From assembly GCA_045837725.1 (NCBI GenBank), contig JBEWZL010000079.1, positions 16,352-80,351 on the forward strand: a stretch of 64,000 nt of DNA, given 5' to 3'. This document shows, piece after piece, positions 44,898 through 57,851 of the stretch. The notes under the pieces were generated by a model, which was not told the DNA's origin, did no database searches, and saw only the letters and a list, made by a program, of their open reading frames with translations. The position numbers and the translations under genes were made by a program. Within the stretch, counting starts at the first letter, position 1, and each line of letters begins with the position of its first letter. Source of the stretch: Vermamoeba vermiformis (Eukaryota > Tubulinea > Echinamoebida).

Positions 44898-47800
44898 TTA
44901 AAGCAAAGCAAGAGCAATAAACACCAACGTGACAGCACTGATCCAAGTGACTTCCGATGCTGCAACTGAGACAGCCAAACTACCATCTTCGTGAGAAGAA
45001 TTATCGACAATAATATCACCAGTAGCAGATCCAGGCAAGGTCAAAGCAATTGGCGTGTTAGAATAACTGGCTGGTGGCAGAGTCAACACGTTAGTGCTCG
45101 ATGGTTGAACGACATTTGACATTGGTGACATGTTTGACGCGTCATCGAACGAGAACAACGCAATGTATGTCGGAGCTGTCGCGTTTGAATCAAAGTAGAA
45201 GTATTGATAATTTCCTAATTAAGCCGTTGATTAGATTTAATCTCGAAAAAACCCTACTTCGTACCGTTGCGATAGAAAGGTCCTTGGCCGAATGGAACTC
45301 CGACAGCTGATGCCGCCCACCAGTTGCACACAGATTGATTGAAATTAGCCTTTGGTACTATCGGACGAGCACAATGGACGGCATGATAACGCACTGAATT
45401 ACGAAGTTAACACCAAAAGTTCAATCATTAATCAAGTCCTATCGTACCTGCAGTAGCCACAGGAGTCCATCTAAACACCACTCGTGTATCACCTACTTTG
45501 CGATACGCAACGAGATCCGTGACTTTATTGGGCGGTTTTTTGTCGTCACGAGTGTGGTTTTTCACGCGAATGAAGAGTCTAGATAATATATATTTAGTTT
45601 GCTATATAATGCATTCATAATTATGAATATTACCTATTCTCGAACTGTCCGGTCCATTTTCTGAATTCTCCCCAAGGTCTATCACCGCCATTCAAACCAG
45701 CTCGGACGTACTAATGAAATGTTACCACTATAAGCAGACACAATAGCACTATATATACTTACGTTGATGGTATGGTTAATGAACCAGTCGTGGCCAGTGA
45801 TCAAGTACACGAACATTTCTGGGTCAACCAAAGTCAACGCTGTATTGGCCGAAGTTGAATTCGGATACTGTCCGCGATTTCTATAATCAGGGAATTGACC
45901 GTAATTGTAGTTCCAATCAGCCAAGCCGTACAAATGGTTGAACGCTTCAGCCATGTATTGAGCGTAGGTGTCATTTGTTGTTGCACCGTACAAAAGCTCT
46001 AATTAAAACAAAACGATAAGTCAATATAACATATAATCAAACGGCTATAGATTGGTACAAAAGGTGTAAATGTCAAAATGTCACTTGTCAAAAGTGTCAA
46101 AAGTGTCAATTTTACGGTCATACCGCTCCAATAGTTAGCGTTCCATCGCATGAGGTATCCAGTTTGATAACCAGCAGTAGTTGAGTCACCGTAATACGGA
46201 TTAGTTGTAGGCACGACGTAGTTGCGGAAATAGATCGCCATTTGATTGATGATGCGCAAGTCACCTGTTGCTTTGAACGCTGACAACGCATGATTCAAGG
46301 CATGACCCATCCCTCGGTGGCTCACTAATGAATAGCGTTAGAAATTGGTCTATTTTTCATTGCACGTACTGTCAGGAACAGGGTCTTTTTGGTGCAATCT
46401 GACTTGTCTGAACTGCGCGACAAATTTCATCCAGTCTTTGTACCACAAGTTGCCAGTCAGATAGTAGGCCTCGTCAACATGGTAAAACCATGCTGTATAA
46501 TAAAGTTAGTCTTGTTAGCAAAACTATATAGGCCCTACCATGCTCGTCATCTCTCGCGTCATAGATTCGGAGGGTGCCGTTGAAAATGGGTGCTGTCACC
46601 ACCGGAACTACGTCCGCAGGCTATGAAAAATAAAGATTATCATTTAAGCTAGGACGTGTTCACACTTACACCGAGAAACTGTCTCCAATTGCCTTCACAG
46701 TAGCCATTTTCAGTTAACTTCACTGCAGGAAAATCCTTGAAATAGTCGTAATGAGCAAGCCTTTAGAATTGTTGGAACAATATACACGGGTGATTTTTTA
46801 TGACTTACCATTGAGGACGAAGATTCAGCTCACCAATAATGTAATTTCTTGCCATGAAGTAGTCTGCGGGATCTTCCGAAGCGATCACATTAGCAGCCGC
46901 ATCGGGCCAACTACCAGGAACGCAGCTGTTAGCACGGTATATACCCTTAGGGTCTCCAAACGTAGACATGGTATGAAATTGCAAGTCGGGAGCATCCTTT
47001 CTCATGCGGATATCTGACATTAATTAGATGGAATTCCTAATTTTTCCGCGTGTCAAAAGTGTCACTTACTCGTAGGATTAGAAGGAGCGTCAATCGGCAC
47101 AGCACCGCCCAGGTCCAATGTAGCTTTAGTCTGTGCATACCAGCTCGTGGGTACAATAGCAACAGGTGGGTTGTGGAACAGTTTGATGACGTTCGTAACG
47201 GACTCAGACGACACATTTGCATTGTGGAAGTATAAGAACGACTCCTTGTAGATGTGAGTCATGTCAGCTACGTAATAAAGACCAGAAGGGTTGAGACCCC
47301 ATGGCTTGAAAATACTCGTCCACGTGGCTGAGCCCCTCGGGAACAGTTGCAGTGAAACTTTGTTGCCAGCCGCTTGCATAGCATTAGGCCATCGCTCCCA
47401 GAAATGACGGATAGTCGATGTGACGGCAACATTAGAGCTCGTGTCTTGAAGTGACAGCCAAACAAAGTTGCTTTGATTGTTCACGGACTTGACAACTGAT
47501 TCGCCGTCGTATAAATCACCTTTCAACAGTCCACTTTGGAACAAGCGAACATTAGGATAGCTTCCCACCTTCTCATATACGGATCTTTAAACAATCGTTA
47601 ATGTAACGCTGGCGAGCACCACGAAATTTCACTACGTACTTGTCAGCCATGCCCACACGAACACGGTTAGCGTTGAAATTGGTCAAAGTGAATTCGACGT
47701 TCATCTCTTTGAAGTAGAGGTACCACGAGAGAGGAACTTTGGCAGAGTTTTGCACTTGGTAGTCGAGGTACACGAATGGTTTGCCCGCGTAAGCATACAA

Positions 47801-48869
47801 ACGAACCGCTGCTCCACGCTTTAAAAGGCCTCTGCAAACATTGTTAAAAAAATTGAAATTTCAGTAAAAGACACTCTGTTAACTTACACGTCAGTTCCGT
47901 TATAGAGTGTCGGATAGTCCACGCGAATGACCGCTCGAAGAGGACCGCTTTCTTCAACTTCCCACGTCAGATCTGACCTTTGTGCATCGTACTGAGTGCT
48001 AGTACCGTCTCTTTCAATGAGCACACCACCGTTCTGATGTCAAAAAATGTTAAATATTGGATCTGGGTCTTCGCATTAGACAGGCATACCTTTGCATTGT
48101 GAGAAATGACTTTTTCTTTGTCTTCAAAGACTTTGTTACCGTTAGCATCAAACCACAGCTCGTTGATCACCGTGAAAGCACTTTTGCGAAGAACAAACTT
48201 CAACGGACCCTAATTATTAACAGAATCAGAAACCACGTGTTATAAATCACGTGCAGGCAAGAATCACTCACCGTAATAACAATAGTAGCGTTAGACGTAT
48301 CTTGTACCGTCACTGGAACTGCAGGACGCAATGCCTGTCCGGACAAATCATCGCGGACAAAGTACTGCTGGATACCGCTCGTCGGAGTCCTAAAGGAAAA
48401 CGAATAAATTAAAAACTTTGACTTTCAGACCACTAAATTTCGTTTCGCTTGCCCGCTAAATGCTGGCACAGATGGCTGGAAGTTCACCGTGACGTGACGA
48501 AGATACTGCGGGGTCGCCGTCCAATATCTGTTCAAGACCTCAAATTGAGCTGGAACTGCGGTGCCATTTTCATCCACCACGCGAAGTTTTTGAGTGTCGG
48601 TGAGGGCGCCAAAGGGAAGCGGGAGTACGAATGTGACAGGGACTATAAAACAAAGTAATTAAACGAGTGGATGAAGATGAGGTTGTTTGTGCCGTACATC
48701 CATCGGTGCCTGTCCAAGCAGTTTCTTTCACCGTGATTGGTACATTTAGTAGCATTGCCGAGCCTATCAAAAGAGCATTTAGCCAACAGAAAGTTAAGAT
48801 GGTTGTAAGCGAGTTTGAATTACCCAACAAGGCTAGGAGCAACAATATCGTCCGCTGCATCGTAGTCAT
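44898..48869 (-). CDS. PcRGLX/YetA-like rhamnogalacturonan exolyase (PL26 type), secreted, GPI-like tail
   Basis: Many-exon minus-strand gene, ATG at 48869 (MTTMQRTILLLLALLG, a signal peptide), stop TAA at 44898-44900. The N-terminal domain has VPVTFVLPLPFGALTDTQKL followed by RVVDENGTAVPAQFEVLNRY, the characteristic opening of the PcRGLX/YetA family. Later motifs include GKPFVYLDYQVQNSAKVPLS, WERWPNAMQAAGNKVSLQLF and HRGMGHALNHALSAFKATGD in the helical toroid part. One unclear junction near 47640-47575 is solved by a 67-nt intron (GTAGTG...GAGAAG) in phase 0. Fungal PcRGLX removes unsaturated disaccharides from rhamnogalacturonan I ends. The C-terminal tail (SVAASEVTWISAVTLVFIAL) resembles a GPI signal, placing it on the cell surface. 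Substrate in this organism is inferred. Confidence 0.8.
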
Positions 48870-49210
48870 GCAGTTGTTGCAATAATTTCACGAACGAAAA
48901 GAATATAAAAAACTCTCGCAACAGAAAGACTTTTATAACCGGCCCAAATGAGAATCTTACTGCGATCCAGGACCATGCCACGGAATTTCGTGAAAAAATC
49001 GATGCTCATGGCACCGGACGCATATAATGTACCGCGCAATCGTATCCGTCCTCTTTGAAATTTACCTATCTGACGTACTGTCATGCGAAAACATCTTCGT
49101 ACAGATACACACTATCGAAATATAACTCCGTTAATAATTGCGTTACACTAGTCTTGAAAGGGACTTATAGAATAAGCAATCAAGTTTAGAGGAAGACGGG
49201 TGGACCTACT

Positions 49211-49443
49211 ATGGGAGAGAATCCAGAGCTGGCTGTCCCGTCGCGTCGTGCTGACAGTAATATTGAAAATGCCCTTCAGCAGCTAGCGGACCTAGTGTAA
49301 TGTCCATGGTGTCTAATCGAAGACTGTTATTCTCGTTTCGCTAGTCACATAAGAACAAGCTGGTTCGCTACAAATCAGCTTGGATCCGCTTAGCGAAATC
49401 TTTCCTACCGCAAGACAATGACGTTAGAACTGTGAATGTATAA
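49211..49443 (+). CDS. Possible small two-exon gene (about 60 residues)
   Basis: ATG at 49211 reads MGENPELAVPSRRADSNIEN, then ALQQLADL, donor GTGTAA at 49295, acceptor CGCTAG ending 49344, then SHKNKLVRYKSAWIRLAKSF and a short tail to TAA at 49441-49443. The 50-nt intron and the phase-0 join fit the local style, and the product would be an amphipathic helix protein. It is not recognised and rests only on this splice. It lies in an otherwise empty 1.3-kb gap. Confidence 0.35.
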
Positions 49444-50177
49444 TGAAATACACTTACACTAACGATACACTTTAATATAGCAGATGCAAAAACACGGTAA
49501 ATCTGCATATCAATCAAATCAAAAGGTTGCACGCACCGAAAGAGTCCTAATATATGTTCTAGCCACCGGAATAGCTGTATTGTATTCCTTTTGTACCATC
49601 AAACGAGATCATAATTCGAGAAAAAGCTTTTCTTTCTGTTGAAAAGAAAGTCGGACTCGAACGTAACAAATGTTGAAGGGGATCTCCACAGCAAGACCCA
49701 TTTATTCAAGCCACTGTTAGCGCGTCCATTATTGGTAGTAATACTGCTAATCAGTGTGCAAGCTGCTAAGATTATATCAATTCTAAGTTAATTTAATTAG
49801 AAATTCTTTTGCAATCCGCTTCGAACGAAATACAAATTACTAAAAATATATTATTATTTTGCTAACAATTGTACTATCATTATTTTATACCCGAATTATT
49901 TTTTTGTTCGATTGTACAATAAATAAAATTTGGCAGTGGTTTCAAGCTATCCTTCTTGGCTATAATTACGTACTTAATTGTCGTAGTGGTACTGAAAGTG
50001 AAGCTTTAATTGTGTTCTTATTGAATTGCGCTTTACAAATCAAAAGAAAAACTTCCGTTTCTTTTTTTATAAAAATCAAGACGAGTCATAATCTACGAAC
50101 TAGTGAGCACTTACTTAAGTGAGCACTTCAACTATAATGTAATCATTACATTTTACTTCTTGGAGAACGATTTAACC
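49444..50177. other. Intergenic, nothing identified
   Basis: About 730 bp of mixed AT-rich sequence with no supported coding frame, RNA or repeat. It ends at the tiny first exon of the next gene and should include its promoter. Confidence 0.4.
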
Positions 50178-51371
50178 ATGGCTTCGTAAGTAGAGTTAGG
50201 TAACGACTCTAATCATTATCTAGCCATGCCACAGTTCAATATCAATTTTCGAATAAATTAAAGTATTATTACTGAATATTTATTTAATGCATAGGTACGC
50301 TGCGCTTACCATACCAGAAATTATCACTATAATTTTTAAAAATCTTCATTGGAAATCCATTCCAGTGGTGCGTCAAGTATGCTCTCAGTGGTACAATATC
50401 GTCAACAATAATGAGAATCTTAAATACAAGTTTAAATACTACTCTGAATTCGGAGGGCCACTTTACATCATTGACGAGGAAGATTATGACGAAGAAGAGC
50501 TTGAAAAACGAAAGAATTATCTTGAAATGGATTGGAAAGGCAAATATAATGCGCTGCTAGCTGAAATCGAGGAAATGAAAGGTAGATCCGGTCCATTTGT
50601 TTCAACGCTAAAATTTTTCTAGATTATGAGCATTATCAGTATCGACAGAACTATTGGTTCACTGAATGGGCGCTTCAAGAAGGACACTACAAATTTCTTG
50701 AAAAGTTGATCCTCGAAGATAAATACAACATTGAATTTTACGAAGGAGATCCGATACTTTCAGAATGCCTGCGCAAAAATGACATTAAGACCTTTAAAAT
50801 ATTAATGAAGTACGATAAGAAGAACAAGTCAGAATTATTTCCACCGTTGCGACATTCATCTTTGCAACACGAAGCGGCCAGATTAGGCAACCTCAAGTTC
50901 TTGAAGCTGTTATTAGACGCTGGTGTTGATATCGATCATTACGAGGACGGCGAAGGCACGCCTATTTTAGTCGCGTTAAATGAAAACTCAGAAGAGATCG
51001 TATTACTATTTTTGGAAAGAGGAGCAGATCTCGAGAACGTCTTTGAAGCATATTCTTTCGAAGAATTGATAGAACATTGCGCAACGAAGTTATGGGCCAG
51101 ATCGATTATTGCATTCATGGAGAAAGAGTGTAAACAAAGAGAAGATGGTTTGATGTTTGCTGGATCTGAAGTTGAAAGCATTAAAGAAGATCAGCGAGAG
51201 TTAGTACAATATATTACGGATGCTATTGAAACAATGAAGAACCAAGAACAGACGAATGAAGCAGCAGCGAACGCGATCCAACTCTTAGAAAATTATTCAA
51301 AAGAGCTTGAGACAAAATTCAACGAGATGATAAATGAGTTAAATACGCAACATATTAGTACTAATAAATAA
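50178..51371 (+). CDS. F-box protein with ankyrin-like repeats and coiled tail
   Basis: The first exon is only 8 nt (ATGGCTTC at 50178-50185, donor GTAAGT), spliced at 50287. The F-box reads YAALTIPEIITIIFKNLHWK with VVRQVCSQWYNIV. The second intron is about 50584-50622. The second half has ankyrin-like repeats: LQHEAARLGNLKFLKLLLDA followed by GVDIDHYEDGEGTPILVALN, then SEEIVLLFLERGADLENVFE. A C-terminal coiled coil ends TQHISTNK with TAA at 51369-51371. Likely an SCF substrate adaptor, with the ankyrin part picking the target. The target is unknown. Confidence 0.78.
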
Positions 51372-51555
51372 TGATTAATTTCTATTATTTGATTGGCTAT
51401 TGAGGCTTGGTGATTTGAATCGGTTAGTTTTATTCGGCAAAAATACAATAAGGACCATGCGGCCTTAATAATTAATATTAATTAAGTACCGAGCACTCAA
51501 TTAACGTAACAAAATAGTTTTTAGGAAATAAATAGTGGTCGTAACGAAGATCCGC

Positions 51556-54500
51556 TTAATCCAACAGAGGATCGCTTCCAGGCTTGAACTCGGCCTCGCA
51601 TTCTCGGATAAACTTGCCACTGATCTTGAACTTGTATAAATCCTTGAAAAATCGTTCAATATCCTCGACTTTTTGTTTTTTCTGCAAGATCGCGATAATG
51701 CCATCGAAATCCTTCGTCAAAAGTTGAGCTGATAAAACGTTAGCCGAGTATCATTATCATTGACGCCAATAATCTCATACGTACCTTCGTTATTCTTAAA
51801 TATTAAATAAGTTACTGTGTACATGATGTCAAATCCTTCCAAAAAGAAGACGTCCCAAATTCGCATTACGACTTCGAACGAGAAAGTATCCAAGAACAGC
51901 TTGATGAACCACTTGGTCAAATAATACGATTTGTGAACTCCATTCTTTTCCTGGAAAGTAAAAATTGGATCCGTTAGATCTGCTAACTTTCGAGCATTGG
52001 ATCTCAGTTAGGACTTACCAGATGATTATATAGTTTTGGCAAGTACTTCTCAAGAACCTTGCCATGTACGAAGAATGATCGTTTCAGCAAGGGGAATCCA
52101 TCTTCCCATTTGCCTTTCATCAAAAACTTCTGGTGCTCGCAGAGCTGGATCAGCATCCAGAACGCTTCTTCCTCTTCGACAAACATTAATAGCACTGAAC
52201 AAATATCGCTCATGCCCTGGCAGTATCCAACCTCTGAATCATAGACTGAATATGCCTTCAAAACGTTGAATAATGAAATTTGCCTAAAAAGGAAATGTCA
52301 ACTCTCCGCAGTATGACACCAATACTAATACTATATAGTTATTACTATAATAGTGCTTACATTTTTCCGTATCGCTCTTTAAAGTCAACGTGGTTACGGT
52401 TAGATCTGTTGATGTCCAAGTCAATCTGATGCATGATCTTCTCTTTGGCCTTAGCCTCGCGATATCCTTTGTACGTGTTTTGCTTCGAGTCTCTGACTTT
52501 AGCGCACTCAGTCAACAAGACCCACGCTTGACCACGCACGCGCTCAGGGATGCCTTTGTACACTCGCCTCTTGACCTAAACATTGTTCGGTAATTTAATA
52601 AGTGCACTTGATAATGATACTATTCGTTAGATTAACGAGCCATTATGGCATGATTGGTACCTTATTTAATTTTGAATCAATGAACGAGTCCCATCGCTTG
52701 ATCATTTTGACCCATTTCTTCGTTCTCAACCACTCCATTGCCTCGCGCTTTTGTTTCTCTTCTTCAGTCTCCTCACTGTTAATAATAATTTACCGTTAGC
52801 AATTTCTTCCCGATCGAACCGGGCCTCAAAATGTCCCTGTTATCAAGCTCTCTTGAGTCACTTACATATCACTGTCACTGTTGCCTTTAATAAAGCCCCA
52901 TCGATCCACTTTAGGCGGTGGTAGCTCCTCGCCATTGGTTACACTCGCGCTCTCTTCTTCGCTGGTCGAATACGACTCCATGCTGTTGCGTCGAGTTGAT
53001 GAAGATAACGAGCTGCGCGTCCATTAGTAAATATTATTCCGACTTATAAACACTACATACCTCTTCGGCGACTGTTTGGCTGGCCGTTCACTGAATCGTC
53101 TCTCGCGCTTTTTCCGTTCTAATGTCGGGTCGTATCGCACACTCACATCAGCACCGTTGTTTATCAGCACGTCTGCAAAGCAATGTTAATCGTTTCATCC
53201 AATCATTTAGCTATGTTTGTATTCTAGCCGAGGGCTATTACATACTTGCAATCTCTTCGTGCTCATTTTTCACTGCTAACCTAACAGGAGCAATGCCATC
53301 CTTGTTCACCGGCGAGATCTCCGCATTATGACGAATTAACAGTGTAACAATAGACAAATAACCTCGTTCCGATGCCTATAAAAAATTAATTATTAGCTAT
53401 GCAAGTATTGCATTAATTGTATTTTTGCTAGTACGCGAGATCCAAATAAGGAAAATTAATTATCCGATAACTTTCGATTCGAATTATTCTGCAACAGAAA
53501 AATTATTATCATACTTACTATATGTATAGGGGTATTATCATCTTCGTCTCGCGCGTTTACATTCGCACCGCGAGCAATTAATTTTTCAACTGAAGCTTCT
53601 TTGTCTTTCAAAATTGCTAAATGTAGTGGTGTTCGTTTCATTCTGTCTTCTAAATTTACATTCAAATCTTTGCTTTGGAATAATATCTGTATTCATAAAA
53701 GATTAGAAACGCGTTTTCAAAGTTTGTAAAGCGGGATCTGCCCAAAATAATATTTGCAAAGCATCGCTTTCTTAATATCGGATAAATACCTCTTCAAAGC
53801 CTTCTCTACTAAATCTATACACTAAGTGCAAAGGAGTAATGCCATCAACGTCTTGGACTGGATGTGACATGAATTAAAATTAGTTGTTCTAAAAATATTA
53901 ACGCGTTGTACTCGTGCAATTTGCATTATAATAACGATACTAAGTATGTATTAATGTATAATATGCCGTATAATTTTAGCTCGTATAATGGCATTGACAG
54001 TTGACAAGTATTTTACGTAAGAAAATTTAAATTAAATTCGATTCAATAGCCGAACAAATCAATAGAAATTTCGATAATAAATCATATCGTTAATAATATG
54101 CTATTAATATGCATTATTGACGTACCATTAACGTTGATCTTCTCGTGCGCCACAAGTAATTTAACTGTTTCTTGAAGTCCTTTGCAAACAGCCATATGAA
54201 GCGCTGTTCGCTTTAAATAATCGCCCGCATTTACATCAATAGTACTAGTTTTAATTAATGCTTTGAAGCATTCAAAATTCTCGTCCCTTGTCGATCTAAA
54301 AACAAAAAAAGTTAATAATTAATCTAAGCCGATCAAGGAGTCTATAGGTTTGAGTATCATAATTACATGCATATCGTGTAATATAAACACAAAATAGTCA
54401 AAAAATTCGAAAAATAGCCAGTAAAAAGTTGATGTGTTACGTTAGACGGTAATAGCGTATTTATCGTGGAAATTGATCATAAGTGCAGTATTATAGTTTA

Positions 54501-54884
54501 AATAATTAATCATAATTACCTGGCTGTTAAATGAAGAGGGTTTTTGCCGGTCTTGTCACCAAGATTCACATCTGCTCCTTTTTCGATTAAATAATTCACC
54601 ACATCGACTTTTCCTCTTCTACAAGCATGATATAACGCAGTACACTTGTTATCTCCATCTTGTGAATTTAATAAATTTGGATCTTTTGTTAGAAGATCTT
54701 TAACTGTTTCTAATTCGCCATTCTTCGCTGCTTTATGAAAAGGTGATAATCCATTTTTTTTCTTCGCGGCTGTACCATTACTGCCGTTTGATTTTTGACT
54801 TTTCTTCGTATTAGTATTATTTTTCTTTATATTCCGCCTTGGTGACTCTTTGTAATCTCTAGGCGACTCTGAGTTACTGCTCAT
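51556..54884 (-). CDS. Ankyrin-repeat Rab-GAP (ANK + TBC)
   Basis: One minus-strand gene of about twelve exons, ATG at 54884 (MSSNSESPRDYKESPRRN), stop TAA at 51556-51558. Ser/Lys-rich start, then ankyrin repeats (GLSPFHKAAKNGELETVKDL, CTALYHACRRGKVDVVNYLI, RTALHMAVCKGLQETVKLLV, RTPLHLAILKDKEASVEKLI, and others up to VLINNGADVSV). A basic linker and the acidic DRWGFIKGN region precede the TBC domain: GIPERVRGQAWVLL, the arginine-finger box QIDLDINRSNR, the glutamine-finger box YCQGMSDICSVLL, and TFSFEVVMRIWDVFFLEGFD. The dual Arg/Gln fingers predict GTPase activation of a Rab. The ankyrin and TBC parts could be separate genes, but exons near 53059-53170 read from the last ankyrin repeat into the TBC linker in frame. 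Confidence 0.8.
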
Positions 54885-55193
54885 GGTGGATATTTATCGT
54901 TTCGATTTATCAAATAAATAAGTGTTTGATTTTCATCGCCGGATGTGTCGTCTTCTGTTGTTCAAAGAAAATTAAAATGACAAAACTAATTGCAACCCAC
55001 ACATTAGGAACGAATCGCATTCTATAAGATACTTTACCTAATATTGTAATCAATATAACCAACCGCAGAGCCTGCAAGATCACGCTTCCGAAATCTACTT
55101 CGGTAACAGCCGAAAAGCTGTTGCATTTTGTACTAAAGGGTAATCTCGCATTTATAATTTTGATGATTGATTTATTAATAAATAAACATGTTG

Positions 55194-57156
55194 TTAATCG
55201 GATTTGGCGTGGCCGTTAACTGATCCATTGCTCTCTTCTTTCAGCAGCAGTTTTGAAGCTTTCAAAGCATCTCTTATTAACAACTCGATGTGCTTAAGAG
55301 ACCTTAAATGCAAGCCGTCCTTTCTCTTCTCTGCGTACCGCTCCACATCCCGTATGCCCATGTGTTCGTACTTGGATGTGACGCAAAACACGAAGAAATC
55401 GAGCAAACTGAATTGCATCTCGTGCAATAGTTGGTCTAGAGTGTAGTCCGTCGATACTCCGAATTCTATAAGCGAGTTGTAGTAGTAGCGGATGAGCTCG
55501 TTGCGAATCTCTTCGGACTGCAGATCCTCGATGCGCATGCTTGTATATAAGTAGTACATCACATCAGTTGAGTTGAGGCCACCACCCATCCACTGCCAAT
55601 CTATATTTAACCGTTAGTACCGGATCGCGCATCCGAAATCTGGACGTACCGATAGTATTTACAAAATGGGTGCGGTTGTGTATAAACAAGTTTGATATCT
55701 TATAATCGCCGTGCACTAGAGTCCTAGTCTTGTTACTCGTGGACTGTACGATGAGCGGCAAGTTATTTTGAAGCAGATCGCCTAACTTATAGAGCTCAGC
55801 TTGGTCAACGTTGTTCAAGCTCAAATGCTCGCGGAAACTTCTTAGTGTCTTAGACCAAGACGTGGCTATGGACCGCTTCTCTCTCGCGCCTTCTTTGTCG
55901 CCGATCCAATAGCCACCACGATTCCATAGTTTCATCGTTGCCAGTTCTTTGCTTTCCCAAAAAGTTGCGTGCAGTTTGGCTAAATTACGCAGAAGTATCT
56001 TGCTATGCTATAATTAAGAGCATTAGTACGCACGTAACAATTAGAATATTTTTCAAGTTCGAATCCGATCCGAATTTGACGTACCTCCGCTGAAAACCCA
56101 TCAGGCTCGCCTCGTTCTTGATTAGGCGATACATCTTCTAATACAATTACGAAGCGCAAGTTGTAGTAGTCCTCAAATACAAAGAACGGCTTGGGTGTAT
56201 TGATCGGAATGGTATGAAATGCGTATTGCTTGTAAAAATTCGTTTCTGTTTCATATGACTTGGCATTGATAGTCTGTATATAATAACATTATTAGCACAA
56301 ATCAAAACAAATACGCAACATCACTAAAAATTTTGCTAATTTTCGGATCCACGACAGCAATCACAAACATGAAATTATAATCGTATCCTTATGATTATAT
56401 TACTGAAAACCTACCATTTTGTCGTTGACAAAGCCCAATTCTTTCTTTAATAAGCACATGAACTTGCCCCAAAGCGACATACTGACGGATGTGATCTTGA
56501 TGACAAGAGACTTGGGACACTTCGGCAACACTAGTGAAGGTGGACTTTCGTCGTTAATATCAATAGCATTCGCGGAACTACGAAGCTCTGGATCGAGTTC
56601 TACGTCCGGATCGAACGGCTCGGTCACTGGTTGCTTATGGCCGCCCATTCTCTGCACGATCTTTTTGTACTCGATATTGGCGCGGTATACTTTTGAATGT
56701 ACACCACCCTGTATAATAATGTTAATAAGAATTAAAAGAAGATAAAGATATGTTTGTAGTACGGAGGTACCAAAAAATAACTAAAATAATTCTAATAAAT
56801 GCAATGAACATATCCACGCTATAAACGTATTATGTGTGCTACTTGGAGCCGTAGAAAATATTAAATAGTGAAAATAAAACTAAAAATTTTTTTTGATAAT
56901 TCAGTTTAAATTATCGAAGCGGCATGAAAGCCCAAAATTACATTATAATAATTCCGATATTAATGTTCATGCTTACCTCCAATTGATCAAGTGACAAGTG
57001 CTCGACAAATACGTCTTTTGGGATGAGATCTTTTGTTATTAAAATGTCGGTGAGCCACTTTGTAGTAACATCATCGGGACCAGTTGGCACATTTTGTTTA
57101 TGTGGTTTAATTCGGGCTAATGCAAAATTAATGATCAGGGATATTATTTTCAGCAT
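55194..57156 (-). CDS. CHK/ecdysteroid-kinase-like phosphotransferase (APH fold)
   Basis: Five or more minus-strand exons, ATG at 57156 (MLKIISLIINFALARIKP), stop at 55194-55196. Kinase-fold marks are GGVHSKVYRANIEY as glycine-rich loop equivalent, SLVIKITS with the likely ATP-binding Lys, the FVIVLEDVS hinge, the Brenner box RTLVHGDYKISNLF (HGD...N) with the catalytic Asp, and the DW metal box in DWQWMGGGLNSTDVMYYLY. The family phosphorylates small molecules such as aminoglycosides, choline or ecdysteroids. The CHK-like order (long insert before the hinge, DVMYYLY after DW) fits the EcKinase/DUF1679 branch. Substrate unknown. Confidence 0.78.
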
Positions 57157-57851
57157 CTTGAGTGCTCATCTCGAGTAAAGCTTGTATCCGCTGTAGATCT
57201 TCGACCATTAAATATAAGTCTTTCGCTGGATCGTTGCAACGATGCCGGTTATGCAAACAATAATGAACAACGAAGGAAATTACCCGTAGAATTTCATTTT
57301 CGATTTTTTTTGTCCGAGACTTTCATACCCAATCTGTTCAGGGCACCAACACAAACGCGCTCTGGAATTCTACTTGGCTATATTTATACGAAGACACGTG
57401 CCTCGATCATGAACGGATTGGTTAATTCTTAATTCGCAACGGTAAAAGCCATCTAAGCACATCGAGTTTTCAGATGGCGTTTACTCGCTTAGCTCTCGTG
57501 CGTTTTGTGTCAGAACGATACTACAGTATGTCCATACCTTCTACTATATATTTAGTATTTTTTTAGAATTATTCGATCCCCTAAGCAAATTTTTTCGAGT
57601 TAGCCGTTACAAGCTTTGTAAATCTGGTTTGGGCTCCCAAGATTTTGCGAGTAAACAATAGAAATCGGCTCCAATATGCACCTTTCCCCCGAAAATCTAG
57701 TTTTGGAGTATTGTTAGTGAATTCCGTCAATTTTTGCTAATGGTATTTGTGCGCGCATCCAACACGGCCGAAAAACAAAAAACACTTAAAAATTCGCTTG
57801 TCACTTCACATTCAGTCCAAACACTAACAACAACAGAAATCAATACAAATA
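57157..57851. promoter_or_regulatory. Divergent upstream region
   Basis: About 695 bp between divergent starts at 57156 and 57852. No supported gene. It should contain both promoters and 5' UTRs. No repeat seen. Confidence 0.4.

Noticed and set aside
56050-56075. tRNA B-box-like string GTTCGAATCC
   Set aside because: No A box or cloverleaf can be drawn; it lies in an intron.
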